NCBI GenBank assembly: GCA_046296655.1 | Contig: JBKBLE010000009.1 | Span: 14,646-78,645 of the forward strand | DNA length: 64,000 bases | DNA from: Cloacibacterium sp046296655 | GTDB taxonomy: Bacteria > Bacteroidota > Bacteroidia > Flavobacteriales > Weeksellaceae | Direction: 5' to 3' | In this document: piece by piece, positions 23,659 through 30,879 of the stretch | How positions within the stretch are numbered: the stretch's first letter is position 1 | Layout: every line of letters begins with the position of its first letter | Translations under genes and position numbers: made by a program | Notes under the pieces: generated by a model | Seen by the model: the letters and a program-made list of their open reading frames with translations, nothing else | The model's database searches: none | Told to the model about the DNA's origin: nothing

Positions 23659-23689
23659 AAACTTCGGAACTATCTGAAGTTTTTTTTTA
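23659..23689 (+). terminator. Terminator after the symporter gene
   Basis: ACTTCGG / CTGAAGT stem (23661-23680, one G-T pair) with flanking A and T runs. Confidence 0.8.
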
Positions 23690-23756
23690 TTGTAAATCAA
23701 TTCTATCAATTACCATTATTGTTATTTTTATTCATTCCAAATTAATTATTTTTACG

Positions 23757-23764
23757 TAAATTTG
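23757..23764 (+). promoter_or_regulatory. -7 promoter box of mrp
   Basis: TAAATTTG matches TAnnTTTG, 24 bases before the ATG at 23789. Confidence 0.6.
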
Positions 23765-23788
23765 TATCTCAAAAAATTTCAAAAAAAT

Positions 23789-24892
23789 ATGTTGACGAAA
23801 ACTAGAGTTCAGGAGTTTCTGAAAGAAATAGAAGTTGATGATTTAGTACAAAACTTCCAAATAATGGGTGATGATGTGTACATTGATATGATTGCACATT
23901 CCCCTGCAATGCACGAAAAGAAGAAGCTAGAAGCAGCCATGAAGCAGGCTTTTGCTACGGAATTTGGTGACCAAGTAGTGCTGAAACTTAAAATTACTTC
24001 GCCTGAACCTTCGCAAGTTCAACAAAACCAAATTAAAGGAAAAGAAATTCCGGGAATTCAAAATATCATCGCCATTGCTTCTGGTAAAGGTGGCGTAGGA
24101 AAATCTACGGTTACTGCAAACTTAGCCGTGACTTTACAAAAAATGGGATTCTCTGTAGGTGTTCTAGATGCTGATATTTACGGACCATCTGTTCCTACCA
24201 TGTTTGACACCGAAGCAGAAAAACCAATTTCTGTAGAAGTAGATGGTAAAAATATGATGAAACCTATCGAAAATTACGGCGTGAAAATGCTTTCGATTGG
24301 TTATTTCTCTGGAGCGAATCAAGCAGTAGTTTGGAGAGGACCTATGGCAAGTAAAGCTTTGAACCAAATGCTTCGTGATGCAGCTTGGGGAAATCTAGAT
24401 TTCTTATTGATTGACCTTCCTCCAGGAACTGGAGATATTCACCTTTCGATTGTTCAAGAAGTTCCTGTAACGGGCGCTGTAATTGTTTCTACACCGCAAC
24501 ACGTAGCTTTAGCAGACGTGAAAAAAGGAATCGCTATGTTTACGATGGAAAGCATTAATATTCCAGTTTTAGGGTTGATAGAAAATATGGCGTATTTTAC
24601 ACCAGAAGAATTGCCAGAAAATAAATATTACATTTTCGGAAAACAAGGTGCTCAGTTTATGGCGGAAGATTTAGGAATTCCAGTTTTAGGTGAAATTCCT
24701 TTAATTCAAAGCATCAGAGAAGCGGGAGACGTTGGTAGACCAGTAGCATTGCAAGAAGGTTCTAAAATTGCAGAAATCTATAAAGAAACTGCACAAAAAA
24801 TGATAGAAAGTTTAGTGGAAAGAAATAAAAATCTACCGCCAACTGAAGCGGTGAAAATTACAACAATGGCAGGTTGCTCCACCAAAAAATAA
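23789..24892 (+). CDS. Mrp/NBP35-family Fe-S carrier ATPase
   Basis: P-loop scaffold ATPase that carries Fe-S clusters to target proteins. From the ATG at 23789 it has 367 residues. The N-terminal MIP18/DUF59 domain (about 1-85) precedes the deviant Walker A GKGGVGKST (about 102-110), then DADIYGPSVPTM and DLPPGTGDIHL. At the place where E. coli Mrp has the cluster-binding CxxC, after ENMAYFTPEEL, there is no cysteine; the only late Cys is in MAGCSTKK. It is followed by a short Nfu gene, consistent with a shared role. The gap between them is made of heptamer arrays. Confidence 0.92.
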   Translation: MLTKTRVQEFLKEIEVDDLVQNFQIMGDDVYIDMIAHSPAMHEKKKLEAAMKQAFATEFGDQVVLKLKITSPEPSQVQQNQIKGKEIPGIQNIIAIASGKGGVGKSTVTANLAVTLQKMGFSVGVLDADIYGPSVPTMFDTEAEKPISVEVDGKNMMKPIENYGVKMLSIGYFSGANQAVVWRGPMASKALNQMLRDAAWGNLDFLLIDLPPGTGDIHLSIVQEVPVTGAVIVSTPQHVALADVKKGIAMFTMESINIPVLGLIENMAYFTPEELPENKYYIFGKQGAQFMAEDLGIPVLGEIPLIQSIREAGDVGRPVALQEGSKIAEIYKETAQKMIESLVERNKNLPPTEAVKITTMAGCSTKK

Positions 24893-24918
24893 GTAATTAG
24901 TAATTAGTAATAAGTAAT
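24891..24918. repeat. Heptamer array at the mrp stop codon
   Basis: AAGTAAT, TAGTAAT, TAGTAAT, AAGTAAT; the first unit overlaps the last two bases of the stop codon. It grades into AT-rich TTTAAAA-like units. Confidence 0.8.
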
Positions 24919-24944
24919 TTTAAAATTTAGAAAATTTAAACTAT

Positions 24945-24979
24945 GAGCTGAATGCAGATTGCTGAAAGCTTAAAGCAAT
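24945..24979. repeat. Heptamer array upstream of the short nfu
   Basis: GAGCTGA, ATGCAGA, TTGCTGA, AAGCTTA, AAGCAAT; ends 6 bases before the ATG at 24986. Similar units occur at 28282-28379. Confidence 0.75.
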
Positions 24980-24985
24980 TAAAAT

Positions 24986-25237
24986 ATGAATAAAGATAAA
25001 CTCACTCACGAAGAAATCGTAACCAAAGTAATGGAAGCTTTGGAAAGTATTCGTCCGTTTCTAAATAATGATGGTGGTGATATAGAATTGGTAGATGTTA
25101 TTGACAATAGAGTAATGGTAAAACTACAAGGAAACTGTTCTGGTTGTCCTATGAGTTTTTCTACCATGAAACTAGGTGTAGAAAATACCATCAAACAATT
25201 TGTACCAAGCATCAAAGAAGTGGTGAGTGTAGACTAA
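24986..25237 (+). CDS. Short NifU-family Fe-S carrier
   Basis: Protein of 83 residues consisting only of the NifU C-terminal domain. It includes LNNDGGDIELVDVIDNRVMV and the cluster-binding CSGC (Cys50 and Cys53, in LQGNCSGCPMSFS). It probably binds a [4Fe-4S] cluster between two subunits and passes it on, perhaps with the Mrp encoded just upstream. The genome has a longer paralogue with two N-domains at 596. Confidence 0.93.
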   Translation: MNKDKLTHEEIVTKVMEALESIRPFLNNDGGDIELVDVIDNRVMVKLQGNCSGCPMSFSTMKLGVENTIKQFVPSIKEVVSVD

Positions 25238-25262
25238 TCGAGAAAAAATATTTTTCAATACA

Positions 25263-25287
25263 AGCGGACTTTAGTCCGCTTTTTTTA
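25263..25287 (+). terminator. Terminator after the short nfu
   Basis: AGCGGAC / GTCCGCT stem, 4-base loop, then seven Ts. Confidence 0.9.
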
Positions 25288-25298
25288 TTGTAAAATCC

Positions 25299-25316
25299 TT
25301 TTGACTTTAGTCAAAA
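25299..25316. promoter_or_regulatory. Perfect palindrome over a -33 region
   Basis: TTTTGACT-TT-AGTCAAAA is a perfect inverted repeat. Its TTG (25301-25303) is 18 bases before the -7 box at 25322, so it overlaps the -33 element. A repressor operator is possible. Confidence 0.5.
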
Positions 25317-25321
25317 CTTAC

Positions 25322-25329
25322 TATTTTTG
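25322..25329 (+). promoter_or_regulatory. -7 promoter box of the 155-residue gene
   Basis: TATTTTTG matches TAnnTTTG, with TTG 18 bases upstream and the ATG 13 bases downstream. Confidence 0.65.
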
Positions 25330-25342
25330 AAAAAAAACAATC

Positions 25343-25810
25343 ATGAGAAATCCTAGTAATCTAGCTATTTTAGAAAAAGCAGAAGAAATTTTTGAATTAG
25401 TAAGAACCATCACAGATTTGATTCCAGAAGATAATGAATATTTGCAGTCATATAAAAGTCAAATTTTAGGAGATGCCATGATGATTTGTGTGAAAATTTC
25501 TTCAGCAGAAGCTGTAAAGTTGTATGACCTTAAAATGGAAAACGCTGCAATTATTAGAAAAGCAGCAAGAGACTTAATGGTTGCTTATCATGGTCTGGAA
25601 ATGTTTGGTTTTGAAGAAGCGAAATATTATTTGATGGTAAGAGAAAAAATAGAAGAATTTAGATTACTATTTGTAGATTGGGTTGCAAATTTCAATCCAA
25701 AACATTTCATTACAGATCATTGGGGATTATTTAATCCTCCAGGAATTTCCCATGATTATGAACAACGAGATGACGAACTTAATTTTCTAGATGAAGAAGA
25801 TGCAGATTAA
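25343..25810 (+). CDS. Conserved-looking hypothetical helical protein
   Basis: I do not recognise a named family. The 155-residue protein is acidic and predicted helical: long segments such as LAILEKAEEIFELVRTITDL and AAIIRKAARDLMVAYHGLEM could form a four-helix bundle. It ends with a Trp/Pro-rich stretch, DHWGLFNPPGISHDYE, and an acidic tail. No signal or membrane segment is seen. Codon use and the clear promoter support a real gene. It converges on the Ppx/GppA gene. Confidence 0.8.
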   Translation: MRNPSNLAILEKAEEIFELVRTITDLIPEDNEYLQSYKSQILGDAMMICVKISSAEAVKLYDLKMENAAIIRKAARDLMVAYHGLEMFGFEEAKYYLMVREKIEEFRLLFVDWVANFNPKHFITDHWGLFNPPGISHDYEQRDDELNFLDEEDAD

Positions 25811-25847
25811 GTATTTATATCATTTGTTTTTTTATCTCTCAAATTCC

Positions 25848-26729
25848 TTACTTCTTCACTTTATCATAAATACTGTGAATTAAACCGTCAGCAACAGAAA
25901 TTTTAGGAACGAAAATTTGTGAAATTTCTGCCCAATTCAGTACTTTGTTGAAAATCTCTAGCGCTGGAACAATTACATCTGCTCGGTCTTCTCTCAAATT
26001 ATGTTTCAGCATTCTTTCTTCTACGGTAAGTTCTTTTAAATCTTTGTAAAATGTTTTGAGCATATTCGCAGACATTGGTTTTCCGTCTTTGGTTTTGCTC
26101 ATGCTAAAAATTTTGTTGATATTTCCGCCAGAACCTATTGCTATCATTGGTTTTTTGCTCACAATTTTGGTTTTGATTTCGCTTTTCATTTCTTCCCAGT
26201 TTTCTTTAGTGACTAAATTATTGAGCAATCTAATCGTACCAATATTGAAAGAATGTTTGTATTTCATTTTGCCATTTTCGTAGTATGTCAATTCTGTAGA
26301 ACCACCACCTACGTCTATGTATAAATATCCAAAATTTTTGTCAAGTCCTTCTGCTACGTGATTTTCGTAGATAAGTGTAGCTTCTTCATCGCCAGAAATA
26401 ATTTCTATTTGTATCCCAGTTTCCTTTTTTACCAAATCTATAATTTCTTTACCGTTTTTAGCATCACGCATTGCACTGGTAGCACAAGCTCGGTAATGTT
26501 CTACGCCATAAATTTCCATCAATTGAGAGAAAACTTTCATAGATTTAATGACCATTTCCTTTCTTTCTTTGCCAATTTCGCCAGTGGTAAAAACATCTAT
26601 TCCCAATCTGAAAGGAATTCTCAGAAGATTGAGTTTTACGAATTCTGGCTTTCCTTTTTTAGGTTCTTTTACTTCATTGATGAGCAATCTTGCTGCATTA
26701 CTCCCGATGTCTATTGCTGCAATTTTCAT
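25848..26729 (-). CDS. Ppx/GppA-family phosphatase
   Basis: Exopolyphosphatase or pppGpp phosphatase of 293 residues with the ASKHA ATPase fold. The N-terminal phosphate loop is IAAIDIGSNAARLLI (residues 3-17), the second motif is YIDVGGGSTELTYY (about 138-151) and IGSGGNINKI lies near 200. It is the short form without the C-terminal HD and helical domains of E. coli Ppx, common in Bacteroidota. It sits three bases after the SixA gene on the same strand. Whether it acts on polyphosphate or pppGpp cannot be told. Confidence 0.9.
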   Translation of the reverse strand: MKIAAIDIGSNAARLLINEVKEPKKGKPEFVKLNLLRIPFRLGIDVFTTGEIGKERKEMVIKSMKVFSQLMEIYGVEHYRACATSAMRDAKNGKEIIDLVKKETGIQIEIISGDEEATLIYENHVAEGLDKNFGYLYIDVGGGSTELTYYENGKMKYKHSFNIGTIRLLNNLVTKENWEEMKSEIKTKIVSKKPMIAIGSGGNINKIFSMSKTKDGKPMSANMLKTFYKDLKELTVEERMLKHNLREDRADVIVPALEIFNKVLNWAEISQIFVPKISVADGLIHSIYDKVKK

Positions 26730-26732
26730 GTT

Positions 26733-27215
26733 TTATATTTCTTTTGGCTTGTGGAAAAATAAGAAATTTTTCTCTGCGTTTTTAAAATCTTTCCAACTTT
26801 CGGCAGAAATTTTAAAAGCTACCACAGAACAAGTTGGCATGTGTTCTATATTTTCATTAGTTAGAGAATTAGCAAAATAAGTAATCCCGTTATTATGAGA
26901 AAAAATGGCAACATGATCTAAAGAATCGTTAAGATGTTCTATCACTTCTAGAAATTCTGTAGGCGAAGCATTGTATAATTCTTCTATTTTTTGAATGTTT
27001 TTATTTTCGAACACTTCGGCAAAATATCTGCAAGTAGTCAATGTTCTTTTTGCAGGACTGGTTACAAATCCATCTATAGTTACAGAAATTTCTTTGAGAA
27101 ATTTCGCCATTTTAGGAGCATCTTTGTGTCCGCGCTCATTCAGTGGTCGGTCAAAATCATCTACGTTAGTTGGCCAATCACTTTTGGCATGTCTTACTAA
27201 AAGAAGTGTTTTCAT
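26733..27215 (-). CDS. SixA-like histidine phosphatase
   Basis: Histidine-phosphatase superfamily protein of 160 residues. The catalytic motif is LLVRHAKSDWP (His8), with DRPLNERGHKDAP downstream, TSPAKRTLTTCRYF for the second Arg, and a late active-site His in VAIFSHNNGI (about 108). SixA in E. coli removes phosphate from phospho-His of a relay or PTS protein; the substrate here is unknown. It is the first gene of a two-gene operon with Ppx/GppA. Confidence 0.88.
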   Translation of the reverse strand: MKTLLLVRHAKSDWPTNVDDFDRPLNERGHKDAPKMAKFLKEISVTIDGFVTSPAKRTLTTCRYFAEVFENKNIQKIEELYNASPTEFLEVIEHLNDSLDHVAIFSHNNGITYFANSLTNENIEHMPTCSVVAFKISAESWKDFKNAEKNFLFFHKPKEI

Positions 27216-27282
27216 AGTGTAGAAAAGTTTCTGAGTTTAAAATTAGCAAAAATTTGAATTTCTACAAGCTGAAAAATTTTAG

Positions 27283-27290
27283 TAAATTTG
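27283..27290 (+). promoter_or_regulatory. -7 promoter box of ruvX
   Basis: TAAATTTG matches TAnnTTTG and ends 6 bases before the ATG at 27297. Confidence 0.6.
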
Positions 27291-27296
27291 CAAACT

Positions 27297-27713
27297 ATGA
27301 GTCAAGTAGTTGCTATTGATTACGGAAAAGTGCGTTGCGGGATTGCAGCTACGGATGATATGCAGTTGATTGCTAGCGCATTAACTACTGTAGAAACCAA
27401 AGATATTTTTTCTTTTTTAGAAAAATATTTTTCAGAAAATAAAGTTGAAACGCTGGTAATAGGTTTACCTACTGATTTAAAGGGGAATTTATCAGAAATA
27501 GAGACGGATATTTTAAAATTTATAGAAAAAGTGAAAGAACTTTTTCCCGAAGTAGAAATTCATCGGTTTGATGAACGTTTTACCTCAAAAATGGCTTCGT
27601 TTTTTATCTCTCGAAGTGGGAAAAATAAAAAGCAGAGACAAGAAAAAGCGCTTATTGATAAAGTGAGTGCTACCATAATTTTACAGAATTTTTTAGAACA
27701 AAAACAAAGATGA
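27297..27713 (+). CDS. ruvX: Holliday junction resolvase-like YqgF/RuvX
   Basis: RNase H-fold nuclease of about 138 residues, needed in most bacteria for 16S rRNA 5' processing and proposed as a Holliday junction resolvase. The fold's acidic residues are visible: VAIDYGKVRCGIA (about 4-16), VIGLPTDLKG, and FDERFTS near residue 88, with late acidic residues in ALIDKVSATIIL. The ATG at 27297 is preferred to a TTG nine bases earlier because of the promoter box. The stop overlaps def by four bases. Confidence 0.93.
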   Translation: MSQVVAIDYGKVRCGIAATDDMQLIASALTTVETKDIFSFLEKYFSENKVETLVIGLPTDLKGNLSEIETDILKFIEKVKELFPEVEIHRFDERFTSKMASFFISRSGKNKKQRQEKALIDKVSATIILQNFLEQKQR

Positions 27714-28282
27714 TTTTACCAATCAGAGCATACGGAGACACAGTTTTAAGAAAAAAAGCGCATGATATTTCGCCAGATTATCCTGAGCTTAAAGAACTTA
27801 TAGACAATATGTTCGAAACCATGAACGCAGCACATGGAATAGGTCTTGCTGCGCCTCAAATTGGCTTAGATATTCGTCTTTTCATCGTAGATGTAACTCC
27901 ATTAGCTGATGATGAAGATTATGAAGATATTGCAGATGAATTGAAAGATTTCAAAAAAGTATTCATTAACGCTAGAATTTTAGAAGAAAGCGGTAATGAA
28001 TGGAAATTTAATGAAGGTTGTCTTTCGATTCCAGATGTGAGAGAAGATGTAAGCAGAAAAGAAACGATTTTGATAGAATATTTTGACGAAAATTTCGTTA
28101 AACATACCGAAACTTTTTCAGACATTAGAGCCAGAGTAATTCAGCATGAATATGACCATATAGAAGGCATACTTTTTACGGATAAACTCAGTCCTCTAAA
28201 GAAAAAAATCATCAAAGGAAAATTGACTAAAATTACTTCAGGAGATATTCATGTAGGATATAAAATGAGATTTCCGAAGTAA
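27710..28282 (+). CDS. def: Peptide deformylase
   Basis: Removes the formyl group from new protein N-termini. The 190-residue enzyme has all three motifs: GIGLAAPQIG (about 44-53), EGCLSIPDV with the metal-binding Cys, and QHEYDHIEG with the metal-binding histidines and catalytic Glu (about 145-153). It is translationally coupled to ruvX by an ATGA overlap. Its stop codon runs into a heptamer array. Confidence 0.96.
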   Translation: MILPIRAYGDTVLRKKAHDISPDYPELKELIDNMFETMNAAHGIGLAAPQIGLDIRLFIVDVTPLADDEDYEDIADELKDFKKVFINARILEESGNEWKFNEGCLSIPDVREDVSRKETILIEYFDENFVKHTETFSDIRARVIQHEYDHIEGILFTDKLSPLKKKIIKGKLTKITSGDIHVGYKMRFPK

Positions 28283-28316
28283 GCAATCTGCTGTCAGCAA
28301 TTAACAATCAGCAATT
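28282..28316. repeat. Heptamer array at the def stop codon
   Basis: AGCAATC, TGCTGTC, AGCAATT, AACAATC, AGCAATT; begins in the last base of the stop codon. Confidence 0.8.
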
Positions 28317-28344
28317 TTTAGAAAAAATTTAAACAATAATAAAA

Positions 28345-28379
28345 GTGGCAGAAAGCTAAAAGCTGATTGCCAAAAGCAA
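28345..28379. repeat. Heptamer array upstream of the DUF5606 gene
   Basis: GTGGCAG, AAAGCTA, AAAGCTG, ATTGCCA, AAAGCAA; ends 14 bases before the ATG at 28394. Confidence 0.75.
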
Positions 28380-28393
28380 AAAAATAATACAAT

Positions 28394-28960
28394 ATGCAGT
28401 TAGAAAAAATAATTTCGATTTCTGGGAAACCAGGTTTGTTTACCCTAGTAACGCAATTAAAATCAGGTTTTATCGTAGAAGATATTTCTACAGGAAAAAA
28501 AACAAGCATTTCTAATACTACTCAAGTAAGTTTATTAGACAATATTGCGATTTATACTTTTGACCAAGAAGTTCCACTTTTTGAAGTAATGAAAAACATT
28601 GCTGAAAAATTTGACTATAAAGAAGCCATTAATCACAAATCTTCTGAAAATGAACTAAAAGCATTCATGTCTTCAGTTTTACCAAACTATGACGTAGATA
28701 GAGTTTACGGTTCTGATATCAAGAAATTGGTACAATGGTATAACTTATTGCAAAAAGCAGGATATATTAAGCCAGAAGCTTTTGTAAAAGCAGAAGAACC
28801 AGCAGTAGAAGACGCTGAAATAGTAGAAGAAAAATCTGTAGAAAAGAAAGTAGCAGCTAAAAAAGCGGCTCCAAAAGCAGAAAAACCAGCTGCGCCAAAA
28901 GCGAAAGCATCTTCATCTGCTAAAACTACCGTAAAATCTACGCAAAGAAAACAAGGATAA
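28394..28960 (+). CDS. DUF5606-family protein
   Basis: Cytoplasmic protein of 188 residues found in Bacteroidota. The conserved N-terminal part (about 1-135) starts LEKIISISGKPGLFTLV and includes DRVYGSDIKKLVQWYNLLQK. The C-terminal 50 residues are a low-complexity tail rich in Ala, Lys and Glu (AAKKAAPKAEKPAAPKAKAS), probably disordered and basic. The function is unknown; the basic tail may bind nucleic acid, which is inference. It ends at a strong terminator. Confidence 0.88.
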   Translation: MQLEKIISISGKPGLFTLVTQLKSGFIVEDISTGKKTSISNTTQVSLLDNIAIYTFDQEVPLFEVMKNIAEKFDYKEAINHKSSENELKAFMSSVLPNYDVDRVYGSDIKKLVQWYNLLQKAGYIKPEAFVKAEEPAVEDAEIVEEKSVEKKVAAKKAAPKAEKPAAPKAKASSSAKTTVKSTQRKQG

Positions 28961-28987
28961 TCTCACTTTTTGCAGTAATTTGCATAG

Positions 28988-29024
28988 CTTTGTCAAAGTT
29001 CCGAACTTTGACAAAGTTTTTTTT
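28988..29024 (+). terminator. Terminator after the DUF5606 gene
   Basis: Perfect 13-bp stem (CTTTGTCAAAGTT with its complement), loop CCG, then eight Ts. Confidence 0.92.
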
Positions 29025-29051
29025 ATCACATAATCTCATCCACACATCATC

Positions 29052-29816
29052 ATGAATTCCAAAGAACAAAAACTAGAAGCTTTCTCTAAATTACTCGATA
29101 TTATGGACGATTTACGGGAAAAATGTCCTTGGGATAAAAAGCAAGATTTACAATCTTTGAGACATTTGACACTAGAAGAAGTCTACGAACTTTCTGATGC
29201 TTTGCTCGAAGAAAATCTCACCGAAATTAAGAAAGAATTGGGCGATGTTTTGTTGCATTTGGTTTTTTATGCTAAAATTGGTTCCGAAAAGAAGAGTTTT
29301 GATATTGCAGATGTGATTAATTCACTTAACGAGAAACTCATTTTCCGTCATCCTCACATTTATGGAAATGTAGAAGTGAAAGACGAAGAAGAAGTGAAGC
29401 AAAATTGGGAAAAACTGAAGTTGAAAGAAGGAAACAAGTCTATTTTAGCAGGAGTTCCGAAAAGTTTGCCACCGATTATTAAAGCATATCGAATTCAGGA
29501 AAAAGTAAAAGGAATCGGTTTTGAATTTGCTTCTGCCGAAGATGCTTGGAAAAAAGTAGATGAAGAACTAGCCGAATTTCATGCCGAAACCAATCCAGAA
29601 AAAAAGGAACAAGAATTAGGAGATGTTTTCTTTTCGTTGATTAATTATGCTAGAATTTTGGGAATAAACCCAGATTCTGCGTTAGAAAAAACCAATGCTA
29701 AATTTATCAATCGTTTTAAAATTTTAGAAAAATTAGCTCTGGAAAAAAATCTTCAACTTTCTGAAATGTCACTACAAGAAATGGATATTCTTTGGGAGGA
29801 AGCGAAGAGGTTTTAG
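29052..29816 (+). CDS. mazG: Nucleoside triphosphate pyrophosphohydrolase MazG
   Basis: Hydrolyses NTPs and dNTPs to monophosphates and pyrophosphate, a housecleaning role. The 254-residue two-domain protein has CPWDKKQDLQSLRHLTLEE (about 20-38) with the metal-binding EExxE helix in the first MazG domain. ELGDVLLHLVFYAKIG follows, and the second domain shows VDEELAEFHAE and QELGDVFFSLINYARI. The C-terminal NAKFINRFKILE is usual. The stop is followed by an octamer array. Confidence 0.95.
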   Translation: MNSKEQKLEAFSKLLDIMDDLREKCPWDKKQDLQSLRHLTLEEVYELSDALLEENLTEIKKELGDVLLHLVFYAKIGSEKKSFDIADVINSLNEKLIFRHPHIYGNVEVKDEEEVKQNWEKLKLKEGNKSILAGVPKSLPPIIKAYRIQEKVKGIGFEFASAEDAWKKVDEELAEFHAETNPEKKEQELGDVFFSLINYARILGINPDSALEKTNAKFINRFKILEKLALEKNLQLSEMSLQEMDILWEEAKRF

Positions 29817-29821
29817 TGGGC

Positions 29822-29853
29822 GAGTTGGTGTGTTTGTGAGTTGGTGAGTTTAT
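29822..29853. repeat. Octamer array after mazG
   Basis: Four 8-bp units: GAGTTGGT, GTGTTTGT, GAGTTGGT, GAGTTTAT. One of the few arrays with period 8 instead of 7. Confidence 0.7.
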
Positions 29854-29918
29854 AGGGACAAATCGTGATTTGTCCAACAGGTAGAATATTTTGAGATGGA
29901 ACGTTTAGGTCTTCAATA

Positions 29919-29957
29919 AAATAATCCTTCAAGTTTCACCTTCTTGAAGGATTATTT
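29919..29957. terminator. Bidirectional terminator between converging genes
   Basis: Perfect 15-bp stem, AAATAATCCTTCAAG (29919-29933) with its complement (29943-29957), 9-base loop, A run before and T run after. Confidence 0.88.
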
Positions 29958-29966
29958 TTCTAGAAT

Positions 29967-30455
29967 TTACTCAAAAAAAGTGTGATAAGTTTCCATGGAA
30001 TGTTCCAAAACATCGATGGTTTTTTCGGCTTCCTGTTTATTAGGAGCTTTTGCGAGCAAGTCGATATTCTTCATGTGGTCGGTTAACCAAACGTGAAGAG
30101 CATCATGCGGTTTTCCTGTCATGGTGCAGCTTTTAATCAATTTTTCGTTGGCGGAATTAAGCTGGGCTGCAAGAACTTTGTAATCATCTTTGTCATCGTC
30201 AAAATTTTCTAGGAGTTTTTCCTGTTCGTTGATGAAAGGTAGCATTTCGGCATTGGTTTTCCATTTCTTCCCGTTGTCGAGTTCTAATTTTGTATTTTCA
30301 GCGGAATGTTTATCTTGCGTTGCTTGTTCATCGTGATTTTCCGCAACTTGTTCTGTTTTTGTAGCATTTTCAGTAACAACGCTTTCATTTTGTTTCTTTT
30401 CACAAGAATTTAAAATCGCAATTCCAAGGATTGCAGGAACAATTAATTTCTTCAT
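29967..30455 (-). CDS. Hypothetical helical lipoprotein
   Basis: I do not recognise the family. The 162-residue protein starts with a lipoprotein signal (LNSCEKK, acylated Cys about 18). A Glu/Asn/Lys-rich linker (about 20-60) follows, then a helical domain (about 65-160) with MLPFINEQEKLLENFDDDKD and HDALHVWLTDHMKNIDLLA. Such His-containing helical bundles sometimes bind metals, but no motif is decisive. It overlaps the upstream membrane-protein gene by four bases, and the pair is downstream of the efflux operon. Confidence 0.75.
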   Translation of the reverse strand: MKKLIVPAILGIAILNSCEKKQNESVVTENATKTEQVAENHDEQATQDKHSAENTKLELDNGKKWKTNAEMLPFINEQEKLLENFDDDKDDYKVLAAQLNSANEKLIKSCTMTGKPHDALHVWLTDHMKNIDLLAKAPNKQEAEKTIDVLEHSMETYHTFFE

Positions 30456-30823
30456 TTCTTAAATATTTTAAAGTGGGTTATAGTAAAAATTAAAGTTAGA
30501 ACGGTACGAAAAGCCAGTGCTTTCACGGTTTTTGTTTCGTAAATTCCGCCCGAATTGATATGAAAATATAGAGCGATGAACGTGATTATTAAAATGATGA
30601 AAGCAAGAATTAGATGGTACTGCGACCACTTTTTATCCTTAGAAATCCCGAAAGCGGCAGTCAAATAAAGAAATCCGCAAATGAAATTGGCAATCACGAC
30701 AAATGGAACATAATTCCCTTCCTTTTCCCGAATACCAAACCAATCGAAAAGTACAGAACTGCTCATAAAAACAGTAACCAATCCGAAAATTGTTAAAACG
30801 AAAAGCAAAATTTTCTTTGTCAT
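30452..30823 (-). CDS. Hypothetical four-helix membrane protein
   Basis: The 123-residue protein has four hydrophobic segments (about 4-24, 39-59, 70-88, 101-119) and little else; no family is recognised. It is translationally coupled to the lipoprotein gene through a four-base overlap, so the two may work together in the envelope. It starts 49 bases after the last permease gene of the efflux operon and might be part of that transcript. Confidence 0.72.
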   Translation of the reverse strand: MTKKILLFVLTIFGLVTVFMSSSVLFDWFGIREKEGNYVPFVVIANFICGFLYLTAAFGISKDKKWSQYHLILAFIILIITFIALYFHINSGGIYETKTVKALAFRTVLTLIFTITHFKIFKK

Positions 30824-30861
30824 TTATGCAATTTAATGAAATTAAACTTGGTAATTTTCGC

Positions 30862-30879
30862 AACCTTAACCTTAACCTC
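30862..30879. repeat. Hexamer array at the end of the permease gene
   Basis: Three 6-bp units (AACCTT, AACCTT, AACCTC) overlapping the stop codon of the permease at 30872. Confidence 0.6.
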
